Shown: positions 19,191 to 27,121 of the stretch, in pieces | Position numbering within the stretch: the stretch's first letter is position 1 | Layout: each line of letters opens with the position of its first letter | Assembly (NCBI GenBank): GCA_905203305.1 | Contig: CAJKVH010000001.1 | Span: forward strand, 1 to 64,000 | Length of the DNA stretch: 64,000 nt | Reading direction: 5' to 3' | Source of the DNA: an uncultured Eubacteriales bacterium | GTDB taxonomy: Bacteria > Bacillota > Clostridia > TANB77 > CAG-508 | Notes under the pieces: generated by a model | Databases searched by the model: none | Told to the model about the DNA's origin: nothing | Seen by the model: the letters and a program-made list of their open reading frames with translations, nothing else | Program-made: the position numbers and the translations under genes

Positions 19191-20603
19191 TTACTTGTAA
19201 CTTTCGACCAAGATTCTTCCCATCCGCATTCCTGATGCTGATGCCTGAATCAATCCATTTGAAGTACAGGCTCCGTCACCAATAGCATATAAGCCGTTGA
19301 TTCCTGTCATGAAATTTTTATCCAGCTCAATTGAAAGATTTGAAAACTTAATTTCTAGTCCATAAATTAAATTGTCCGGATTTGCAAAACCAGGTATCAC
19401 TTTGTCAATCCTTGTGATAAAACTGGTAATATTGTTTACCAGCCGTGCTGGCATAACCTCCTGAAGATTCACAGGAACAGCCGATTTCAGCGTTGGACTC
19501 ATTGAATTATTTTTGAGTGCTCCAATTGCTGTTGGAACATTGTTAAAAAAGTCTCCTGCCCGCTGCACAGCTACCTGACCACCTGACAAAACATTTAATG
19601 TCTTTGCCATGTTTTTTACAACTTCAATTGCATTCTCTCCAAAGTCCATCTTGAAAAGCAATGCCATGTTGGTTCTTCCCGTTTTCGTATTGTCTGCATG
19701 TCCATTTACAAGTGTAATTTGGCCATCATATGATTCTGCAACTACGCTTCCACAATATGGGTTATGGCAAAATGTAATTGCAGCATCTGTTTCTAATGTT
19801 GCATCTGTTTTGAACTTTGGCTCATAAAGTTCATTTGCTCTTCCCATGATTTTGTCTGGGAGTTCATATCTTACTCCAACTTTGATTTTTCCTTCTTTAG
19901 TTGGAATACCAAGTTTTGAGCAAATTTCCTTATTCCATGATGCTCCTGCTCGTCCTGTTGCAAGAACTACATTTGATGAATAAGCTTTATGGTCCTGTCT
20001 ATCTTTTTGATATACAACACCTTTTACTTTTCCATCTTCTACAAGCACTTCTTTTACGGGTGCATCAAAAATAAGATTTACTCTCTCGTCTTCTTGAAGT
20101 CTGCTCTCAAGCAAAAAGAATGTCTTTCTTCCATTTGTTGTTCCAGCATGCAAGAATGGTACAATAGTCATTTTAAGTCCATTGTCATTTGCTTTTTTCA
20201 AAAGCTCTTTGGCATAAGGATGACTCATTCCACCAATTCTTTCGTCTGGAATGCCATACGAAACATATGTCTCAACAACCTCATCTAAAAGCTGTTTTAA
20301 TTCTTTTTCAGACATATATTCTTCAAGCTCGCCACCAACAAATGTTGTGTCTTCCGAATTGTATAAACTTAATTTACAATCCGAAAACGCACCAGCTCCT
20401 GCAAATCCGTGTGTTATGCTACACACTTTGCACCTAGTACATTTACCCACAAACTCTGTTTTACACCTTCTTTTTTCGATTGCAGAGCCTTCATCCAGTA
20501 CAAGTACTTTCAGATTCCGTTTTTTGCTTTTTTTAATCATTTCCAAAGCACAAAAAACTCCAGCAGGTCCTGCTCCAACAATAATCGCATCGTATTTTTT
20601 CAT
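19191..20603 (-). CDS. FAD-dependent oxidoreductase (COG2509-like), foreign composition
   Basis: A 470-residue flavoprotein dehydrogenase-like protein. The Rossmann motif is AIIVGAGPAGVFCALEM (4-22), a Cys-rich stretch CKTEFVGKCTRCKVCSITHGFAGAGAF follows at 56-82, and the C-terminal FAD motif is LYAIGDGACTSNGLIQASASG. Length and order match the uncharacterised COG2509 FAD family. Base composition and codon choice (CTG, AAG, ATC, GTC) are clearly less AT-rich than neighbours. Unlike native genes it uses CGG in frame as arginine at least four times (KKRNLK, VQRAGD, PARLVN, GMRMGR). If CGG triggers frameshifting in this host the protein would not be made in full. Probably a recent acquisition. 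Confidence 0.85.
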   Translation of the reverse strand: MKKYDAIIVGAGPAGVFCALEMIKKSKKRNLKVLVLDEGSAIEKRRCKTEFVGKCTRCKVCSITHGFAGAGAFSDCKLSLYNSEDTTFVGGELEEYMSEKELKQLLDEVVETYVSYGIPDERIGGMSHPYAKELLKKANDNGLKMTIVPFLHAGTTNGRKTFFLLESRLQEDERVNLIFDAPVKEVLVEDGKVKGVVYQKDRQDHKAYSSNVVLATGRAGASWNKEICSKLGIPTKEGKIKVGVRYELPDKIMGRANELYEPKFKTDATLETDAAITFCHNPYCGSVVAESYDGQITLVNGHADNTKTGRTNMALLFKMDFGENAIEVVKNMAKTLNVLSGGQVAVQRAGDFFNNVPTAIGALKNNSMSPTLKSAVPVNLQEVMPARLVNNITSFITRIDKVIPGFANPDNLIYGLEIKFSNLSIELDKNFMTGINGLYAIGDGACTSNGLIQASASGMRMGRILVESYK

Positions 20604-20790
20604 GTTTTACCTCCATTTTCTCTATGCGATAGTTACTAGTTTACTCTATTTCAAGTACTAAACTAAAAAAATAATTTAGTAAAAACTGAAATTAAGTATT
20701 AATATTTTATAATATTTTCAAATTTATTGCAACCTTTTTATGTAAATTCGTTGTTTATGTTATATATTTTAAGCTCTTTTCTATAATTAG

Positions 20791-20826
20791 AAAAAAGGAA
20801 TTCCTTTTACAAGAATTCCTTTTTAT
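20791..20826. terminator. Hairpin terminator downstream of ADA-like gene
   Basis: AAAGGAATTC / GAATTCCTTT stem with A- and T-runs, lying just beyond the stop of the minus-strand gene. Confidence 0.75.
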
Positions 20827-20827
20827 A

Positions 20828-23329
20828 TTACATTTTTTCTTTTATTTCTGGATTGTCTTCTAATATTTCTTTTGCTAAATTTTGATTAGTATTAAACAAT
20901 CTTACATATCCATCTAATGATTTTGCTTTTTCTTTAAGTACATCAACATCAGAATTTACATATATTTTTGCTTTTCCTTTACCATTTTTTGCTTCTTGTA
21001 TTAAGTTAGAAACTGGTGAATTTCCATCAAATGCAACAACAACTGAATTTCTTCTTTCAAATATTTCATAATTAAAACTCTTATATATCCCAAGTTCTGA
21101 TGGATCTGGAGATACATAAATACCACTTAAATCTTTATTGCTGTCTAGATTTTCTTTTATGTCTTCAGAAACAAATTTTGGAACTACGGCTGTTACATCA
21201 AATTTTTTGTTTAATTCTTTTGATATATCTAAAACTGCCCTTTCATATCCTTGCATCTTGTGACCTATTAATATATATGTATTTTTATTATCTACCTTTT
21301 CTAGCAATTCTTTTAAAGATTTTTTTATTTCATCATTTGGCATTGTAACCCTGCCTTTTGAATTGAAACTTCCCCCTGCTATTATTATTGGTGTTTTATC
21401 TTGTGGTAAGTTTACTATTTTTTTCTTAAACACATTGTATGAATTTAATTTATTTGTAACTTTATTTTCTATTGTGTCTAAGTCGATTGCTTTTAAGCAT
21501 TTTTCTTCTTCTTCTTTTAATGCTTCTTCGATTGTTCTTCCATCTAAGAATTGTTCAAATTTCTTTGATTTTTCTTCGAAATATTTTTGTCTTCTTTCTA
21601 ATATTTCATCTTCTACTTTTCTCATTTTTGCGAAGTCTGTATCTTTAACATCTAATAAGTTTCTTAATGCAATTTGTTCATCTATTGTATCTATTCCATA
21701 AAATCCACATCCATCAGTTCCTTGAACACATTTTACTCCTGCTGATAAATACTTTTTCATTGGATGATTACTTAAATTTGTTAAGTTATTTAGCCTTACA
21801 TTTGATGATAATTGGAACTCAAGAACAACATCTAAATCCTTCATTTTATTTATTATTCTTTTTCCTTCTCTAGTGTCTAGATCTGGTACATATAAACCAT
21901 GTCCTAGTCTTATTTGTGGTGCTTTTTCTCCATTTGGTAAACATATTTTTATACAATCTAATGCTTTTTCTATATTGTCTTTAAATGCATCTGTTTCTCC
22001 TGCATGTAATCTTATTGTATATCCATCATCTTCATATATTGCATATTTTATAATTTCTTCTATTAAGTCTGAAAAATCTGTTACATTGTTTATTTCTTCC
22101 CCTATTAGATCCATTCCAACAACATAAGGACTTTTACTTATTGCTTTTATAACTGCTGGGCACTCTTTTACTTGTTCTGGTGTAAATAGTGTTCTACTTC
22201 CTGCTGCTAAATATCTTATACATACTCCAGTTTCTTTTTCTATTTCTGGCATAATTTCATGCATTTCTACTAAGTTATCTATTCCTGCTTGACCTTTTTT
22301 GGCTAGTGTAGAGTTTGCAATTTCTACATATTTTATTCCTTGTTTTTGATATTCTCTTGCTATCCATAATAATTTGTCTTGATAAAATGTATTGTGTTCA
22401 TATGGACTTCCTAGCATTTCGTCTTCTTTCATTTTCTTTAAAGCTTCTCTTATGTCATTGTCTTCTATTTTGTTTATTTTTTCTAAACTTAAATCTATTT
22501 GTTCTTTTTCTTCTACTTGTTTTCCTCTTATTATTGCATATCTATAAAGTATTGTTTTTTCAAGGTTTGTAAATACTGCTTGCCCGTCTTTTAATAATAC
22601 TAAACTGTTTCTGATTTTTACAATATTTTCTTCTGCATTTTCTAAATTGTTTAATATTAAATCTGCCATATTTATAAGTGTTTCATCATTTATTTTTCTT
22701 TCTAATTTTTTACCTTCTAATTCAGAATTTTTATATTTTTTCTCTATTTCTTTTCTCTTTTTAAGTAGTTCTTTTTCTTGTTTTGCAGTTACTTTTATTC
22801 CTAATTTCTTTATGTAATATAAAGAATATCCTATTTGATGTTTTATTCCCAATGCTATTAGAAGATCTGGTTGTAATATTTGGTTTAAATGTGTATGTAA
22901 ATCTGTTCTAAATTTCGATTTTTTTAGAATATATGATTTTACTATTGTTTTTTCTATTGGCAATTTATAGTCTTTTGTTTGTGCCATAAGTAATTTTATT
23001 ATTGCTGGTATTTTTGCTTTTCTTTCTATTTTTCCATCTGGATATACATTGGCTATTTTTATTCCACCAAGTCTAAATATATAAACTTCTTTTCCGTCAT
23101 CATTAATACAAGCTTGCAAAATTCCTTTAATTACTTTCATGTCATTTTCATCTTTTATTGTTTCTACATTTGCAATCTTTGCTAAGTTTGTTATTAAATT
23201 TCCTGTATGATGGTTTGGTGTTTCTAGAACATAAATTAATTCATCTTGATTTTCTGATTTAAATAATTTTACTACTATATCTTTTTCTTTATCTAAATAA
23301 AATTTGGTGAATAAATTTGGTAAATTCAT
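20828..23329 (-). CDS. Adenosine-deaminase-like metallohydrolase fused to SLOG-like domain
   Basis: An 833-residue fusion. Residues 137-600 form a divergent adenosine deaminase fold with metal ligands FRTDLHTHLN (H145, H147), IRLHAGETDAF, APQIRLGHGLYV and CVQGTDGCGFYG, all apparently intact, separated by a long charged insertion (180-290). Residues 1-136 are an unrecognised N-domain. Residues 645-833 carry PIIIAGGSF, YILIGHKMQGYERAVLD and EIFERRNSVVVAFDGNSP, a Rossmann-like pattern resembling SLOG (LOG/DprA/TIR-related) nucleotide-sensing domains. Large ADA-like proteins occur in phage defence (RdrB) but no RdrA-like ATPase is beside this gene. Likely acts on a nucleotide or nucleoside. Confidence 0.75.
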   Translation of the reverse strand: MNLPNLFTKFYLDKEKDIVVKLFKSENQDELIYVLETPNHHTGNLITNLAKIANVETIKDENDMKVIKGILQACINDDGKEVYIFRLGGIKIANVYPDGKIERKAKIPAIIKLLMAQTKDYKLPIEKTIVKSYILKKSKFRTDLHTHLNQILQPDLLIALGIKHQIGYSLYYIKKLGIKVTAKQEKELLKKRKEIEKKYKNSELEGKKLERKINDETLINMADLILNNLENAEENIVKIRNSLVLLKDGQAVFTNLEKTILYRYAIIRGKQVEEKEQIDLSLEKINKIEDNDIREALKKMKEDEMLGSPYEHNTFYQDKLLWIAREYQKQGIKYVEIANSTLAKKGQAGIDNLVEMHEIMPEIEKETGVCIRYLAAGSRTLFTPEQVKECPAVIKAISKSPYVVGMDLIGEEINNVTDFSDLIEEIIKYAIYEDDGYTIRLHAGETDAFKDNIEKALDCIKICLPNGEKAPQIRLGHGLYVPDLDTREGKRIINKMKDLDVVLEFQLSSNVRLNNLTNLSNHPMKKYLSAGVKCVQGTDGCGFYGIDTIDEQIALRNLLDVKDTDFAKMRKVEDEILERRQKYFEEKSKKFEQFLDGRTIEEALKEEEEKCLKAIDLDTIENKVTNKLNSYNVFKKKIVNLPQDKTPIIIAGGSFNSKGRVTMPNDEIKKSLKELLEKVDNKNTYILIGHKMQGYERAVLDISKELNKKFDVTAVVPKFVSEDIKENLDSNKDLSGIYVSPDPSELGIYKSFNYEIFERRNSVVVAFDGNSPVSNLIQEAKNGKGKAKIYVNSDVDVLKEKAKSLDGYVRLFNTNQNLAKEILEDNPEIKEKM

Positions 23330-23445
23330 TTTTTCCTCCCTTTTTTATATTTTCCGCTAACTATATACTATTTAACTATTTTACCATATATTCTTATTTT
23401 TTTCAATAGATTATGTAAAGTTTTATCATTAATCTTTTTTCTATA

Positions 23446-23510
23446 AAAATAGAACGACTTTTTTGAAGTTTCCTTTTATTAGATATACTTCATTTTGTCG
23501 TTCTTTTTAA
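23446..23510 (-). terminator. Long hairpin terminator after ackA (copy 1)
   Basis: The outer stem AGAACGAC / GTCGTTCT encloses an inner TGAAGT / ACTTCA stem; a U-run follows in the minus-strand transcript. Confidence 0.7.
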
Positions 23511-23516
23511 TTTTTA

Positions 23517-24707
23517 TTATTTTGTTAATCTTTCAGTTTCTTTTGCTATCATTAATTCTTCATTTGTTGGTATTACATATATTTTTACTTTAGATTCTGG
23601 TTTTGAAACTAATTTTTCTTCTGATCTTACATTATTTGCTTCTTCATCAATTAACACACCCATAAATTCTAATTGTTCACAAATCCATTTACGGATATTA
23701 ATTTGGTTTTCACCAACACCACCAGTAAATACTATATAGTCAATTCCTCTCATTGCAACTGCATATTTTGCAATGTAACCTGCAATAGCATATGTAAAGC
23801 TATCAATTGCAATTTTGGCTCTTTCACTATCTCCATAAGATGCTGCTTCTATTTCTCTAAAGTCTGGTGCTAATCCTGAAATTCCTTGAACTCCTGATTG
23901 TTTATTTAATATGTTTTCAACTTCATCTGCTGTTAAATTTTCTTTTTTCATCAAGAATGTTACAACTGATGGATCTAAATCTCCACTTCTAGTAACCATT
24001 GGAATTCCTCCAAGTGGTGTTAATCCCATTGATGTATCTATTGATTTTCCACCATCAACTGCACATATACTTGATCCTTGACCTAAATGACATGTAACTA
24101 TTTTTAAATCTTTTATATCTTTTCCTTCTATTTCAGCTAGTCTATTTGAAACATACATATGTGATGTTCCGTGGAATCCATATTTTCTTATTCCATATTT
24201 TTTATAAAATTCATATGGTATTGGATAAATATAATGTTCTTTTGGCATTGTTTGATGGAATGCAGTATCAAAAACTCCAACCATTGGTTTTCCTGGCATT
24301 ACTTTTTTACAAGCTTCTATTCCCATTATTCCTGCTGGATTATGAAGTGGTGCTAAATCTGTACATTCTTTTAATACTTTTATAACATTTTCATCAATTA
24401 CAACTGATTCTGCAATTTTTTCTCCACCATGAACAAGTCTGTGTCCAATTGCGCTTACTTCATCTAAACTATCTATTACTTTATATTCTGGATTTGTTAA
24501 TTGTTTTAAAGTAAAATCTATTGCTTCTGTATGATCCATTGCAACATGGTCAATCTTTACTTTTTTACCACAAGCTTTATGTGTTATAAAAGCTTCTTTT
24601 TCTCCTATTCTTTCATATTTTCCAGATGCTAAAACTTCATCTGTTTCCATGTTAATTAATTGATACTTTAGTGATGAACTACCACAATTTAATACTAATA
24701 TTTTCAT
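23517..24707 (-). CDS. ackA: Acetate kinase, copy 1
   Basis: Makes ATP from acetyl phosphate. 396 residues beginning MKILVLNCGSSSLKYQL, with the family residues in GHRLVHGG (substrate Arg), VFDTAFHQTMP (catalytic Asp), YGFHGTSH (His), CHLGQGSS, TRSGDLDPS and the C-terminal VFTGGVGENQ (Mg-binding Glu). It is a canonical AckA. The start is directly preceded by AAAGGAAG and by a degenerate dispersed repeat at 24729-24774. It is last in a pta-ackA-ackA run. Confidence 0.96.
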   Translation of the reverse strand: MKILVLNCGSSSLKYQLINMETDEVLASGKYERIGEKEAFITHKACGKKVKIDHVAMDHTEAIDFTLKQLTNPEYKVIDSLDEVSAIGHRLVHGGEKIAESVVIDENVIKVLKECTDLAPLHNPAGIMGIEACKKVMPGKPMVGVFDTAFHQTMPKEHYIYPIPYEFYKKYGIRKYGFHGTSHMYVSNRLAEIEGKDIKDLKIVTCHLGQGSSICAVDGGKSIDTSMGLTPLGGIPMVTRSGDLDPSVVTFLMKKENLTADEVENILNKQSGVQGISGLAPDFREIEAASYGDSERAKIAIDSFTYAIAGYIAKYAVAMRGIDYIVFTGGVGENQINIRKWICEQLEFMGVLIDEEANNVRSEEKLVSKPESKVKIYVIPTNEELMIAKETERLTK

Positions 24708-24728
24708 TTAAAAATCTTCCTTTCTTTT

Positions 24729-24774
24729 TCCATTTGGGTACTTAAGTTTATTAGAAACTTTGTTTCCAAATGCC
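24729..24774. repeat. Degenerate dispersed repeat before ackA copy 1
   Basis: CCATTTGGGTACTTAAG and the inverse CTTTGTTTCCAAATG form a weak inverted repeat just upstream of the ribosome binding site of the gene starting at 24707. Confidence 0.6.
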
Positions 24775-24784
24775 ACATTATTTA

Positions 24785-26029
24785 TTATTTTACTAATTCA
24801 TATGTTTCTTTTGCAATCATTAATTCTTCATTTGTAGGAACTACCCATACTTTTACTTTAGATGTTTTTGTAGATATTTCTTTTTCTTCGCCTTTTTCCT
24901 CATTTGCCTCTTCATCTAATTCAACACCTAAAATTCCTAGATAACTGCATATATGTTTTCTATCAAGAGGTCCTTTTTCTCCAACTCCTGCTTCAAATGT
25001 TATTACATCAACTCCTCCAATTGCAACAGCACATTTTGCAATTTCTTGAGCCACTCTATAATCAAATACATCTAAAGCAAGTTTTGCATGATGTCCTCCT
25101 GATAAACTATCAAGTTCGACATCTCTAAAGTCTAAAGATATTCTTGATATTCCATAAATACCTGATTTTTTGTTTAGCATTTCTTCTACTTCTTCTGCTG
25201 TTAATTCTTTATGATCTGTTTTGGCAAGTTCTCTTACCCCAACTGTAGGTTTTTCTGATTTTTTTATTAAGTATGTTATAACTGATGGATCTAAATCTCC
25301 ACTTCTTGATCCCATTGGTATTCCTCCAAGTGGTGTTAATCCCATTGTTGTTTCTTTAGATTTACCATTTTGTATAGCACATATGCTTGCACCTTGTCCT
25401 AAATGGCAACTAATTATTTTTAAATCCTTTATATCTCTATTCATAAGTTTTGCAACTCTATTTGCAACATATTCATGTGATATTCCGTGGAATCCATATT
25501 TTCTTATTCCATATTTTTCGTAATATTTATATGGAATCGGATAAATATATTTTTCTTTTGGAATTGTCTGGTGAAATGCAGTATCAAACACTGCAACCAT
25601 CTTCATATTTGGTACAACCTTTTGACAAGCTTTTATTCCTGCAATAGCATTTGGATTATGAAGTGGTGCTAAATCTGAACATTTTTCTATTTCTTCTATT
25701 ACCTCATCTGTAATTATAACAGGTTTCTTAAACTTTTCTCCACCGTGAACAACTCTATGCCCAATTCCAGCTAGTTCATCTAAGCTTTTTATTACACCAT
25801 AGTGTCTATTTAAAATTCTTGACAATATAAATCCAATTGCTTCTTCATGATTTCTTACTTCGTGTTCAAATCTACGTTTTACCCCATTTACTTTATGTGT
25901 TAAAAATGATCCTGCTTGTCCTATTCTTTCATAATTTCCTTTTACTAATCTTTCATCTGTTTCCATATCAATTACTTGATATTTTAGTGATGAACTTCCT
26001 GCATTTATAACTAATATTTTTATAATCAA
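24785..26029 (-). CDS. ackA: Acetate kinase paralogue, copy 2
   Basis: A second acetate/butyrate-kinase-family enzyme, 414 residues, next to copy 1. Active-site stretches GHRVVHGG, VFDTAFHQTIP, YGFHGISHEYV, CHLGQGAS and SRSGDLDPS are retained. It differs in an insertion after residue 265 (KKSEKPTVGVRELAKTDHKE) and in the C-terminal motif, TFEAGVGEKGPLDRKH in place of the usual FTGGxGEN, so substrate range or kinetics may differ. Start is probably TTG at 26029 after GAGGCG, giving LIIKILVINAG; a longer reading would run through the upstream repeat. Likely cotranscribed with pta. Confidence 0.9.
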   Translation of the reverse strand: MIIKILVINAGSSSLKYQVIDMETDERLVKGNYERIGQAGSFLTHKVNGVKRRFEHEVRNHEEAIGFILSRILNRHYGVIKSLDELAGIGHRVVHGGEKFKKPVIITDEVIEEIEKCSDLAPLHNPNAIAGIKACQKVVPNMKMVAVFDTAFHQTIPKEKYIYPIPYKYYEKYGIRKYGFHGISHEYVANRVAKLMNRDIKDLKIISCHLGQGASICAIQNGKSKETTMGLTPLGGIPMGSRSGDLDPSVITYLIKKSEKPTVGVRELAKTDHKELTAEEVEEMLNKKSGIYGISRISLDFRDVELDSLSGGHHAKLALDVFDYRVAQEIAKCAVAIGGVDVITFEAGVGEKGPLDRKHICSYLGILGVELDEEANEEKGEEKEISTKTSKVKVWVVPTNEELMIAKETYELVK

Positions 26030-26050
26030 TCGCCTCTTTTCCCCTAAAAT

Positions 26051-26100
26051 CTCCGTCCCCAAATGGGAATTCCCCGAAAAACTCCGTCCCCAAATGGGAA
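26051..26100. repeat. Dispersed repeat, two tandem copies, between pta and ackA
   Basis: Two copies of the CTCCGTCCCCAAATGGGAA unit lie in the leader of the ackA paralogue, about 25 bases upstream of its start. Confidence 0.9.
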
Positions 26101-26101
26101 T

Positions 26102-27103
26102 TTAGTCTTGTGCTTGAACTGCTGTTATTGCTACAACTCCTACTATGTCATCTGCAGAGCATCCACGTGATAAGTCATTTACTGGCTTTGCAATTCCTTG
26201 GCATAGTGGACCATAAGCTTCTGCTTTTGCTAGTCTTTGTACTAATTTGTAACCTATATTTCCTGCGTCTAAGTCTGGGAATATAAGTACATTTGCTTCT
26301 CCTTTTAATGGGCTATCTGGTGCTTTTGATTTTGCAATTTCTGGTACTATTGCTGCATCTAATTGTAGTTCTCCATCTACCATTAAAGTATTTTCTTTTT
26401 CTTTTACTAATTTTGTTGCTTCTATTACTTTTTCTGTTAATTCAGATTTTGCACTTCCTTTTGTTGAATATGAAAGCATTGCAACTTTTGCATCTTTTCT
26501 AACTAATTGTTTGAAACTATTTGCTGATGATATTGCAATTTCTGAAAGTTCATCTGCTGTTGGATTTTGGTTTAGTCCGCTATCACCAAATATAAATGTT
26601 CCTTTTTCTCCAAATTCACAATCTGGTACACACATTACAAAAAATGCTGATACCAATTTTGTTCCTGGTTTTGTTTTTAATATTTGAAGTGCTGGTCTTA
26701 ATGTATTTGCTGTTGAATGTGCTGCTCCTGATACTAGTCCATCTGCTTTTGAATTTTCATCTTTTAGCATCATCATACCAAAATATATTGGTTCTTTTAG
26801 CAACTCTTCTGCTTGTTCTAATGTCATTCCTTTGTTTTTTCTAAGTTCATATAATGTTTGTTTATATTCTTTCTTTTTTTCAGATGTAAGTGGATTTATA
26901 ATATCCACTCCATCTAAATTTATTTCATATTTTTTGCTATCATCTTTTATTTTTTCTTCATCTCCAAGTAAAATTACTTTTGCGAATCCTTCTTTTATTA
27001 CTTTACTTGCAGCTTCTAATACTCTTTTATCTTCAGCTTCTGGTAAAATAATTGTTTTCATTTCATTTTTAGCTCTTTTTTTAATTTCGTCTATAAATGA
27101 CAT
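26102..27103 (-). CDS. pta: Phosphate acetyltransferase
   Basis: Converts acetyl-CoA and phosphate to acetyl phosphate, feeding the acetate kinases downstream. The 333-residue protein is a short-type Pta without the regulatory N-domain. It has TIILPEAEDKRVLEAA, the SGAAHSTANTLRPALQ region, FGDSGLNQNPTADELSEIA, MLSYSTKGSA and the C-terminal GPLCQGIAKPVNDLSRGCSADDIVG, all family signatures. AAGGAGG precedes the ATG. With the PFOR operon at the window's end this gives a pyruvate-to-acetate fermentation route. Confidence 0.96.
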   Translation of the reverse strand: MSFIDEIKKRAKNEMKTIILPEAEDKRVLEAASKVIKEGFAKVILLGDEEKIKDDSKKYEINLDGVDIINPLTSEKKKEYKQTLYELRKNKGMTLEQAEELLKEPIYFGMMMLKDENSKADGLVSGAAHSTANTLRPALQILKTKPGTKLVSAFFVMCVPDCEFGEKGTFIFGDSGLNQNPTADELSEIAISSANSFKQLVRKDAKVAMLSYSTKGSAKSELTEKVIEATKLVKEKENTLMVDGELQLDAAIVPEIAKSKAPDSPLKGEANVLIFPDLDAGNIGYKLVQRLAKAEAYGPLCQGIAKPVNDLSRGCSADDIVGVVAITAVQAQD

Positions 27104-27121
27104 TTTTTATTCCTCCTTGTT

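Noticed and set aside
20828..23329. RADAR defence system (RdrA/RdrB).
   Set aside because: No RdrA-type ATPase lies nearby and the C-terminal domain differs; only a distant ADA-fold similarity remains.
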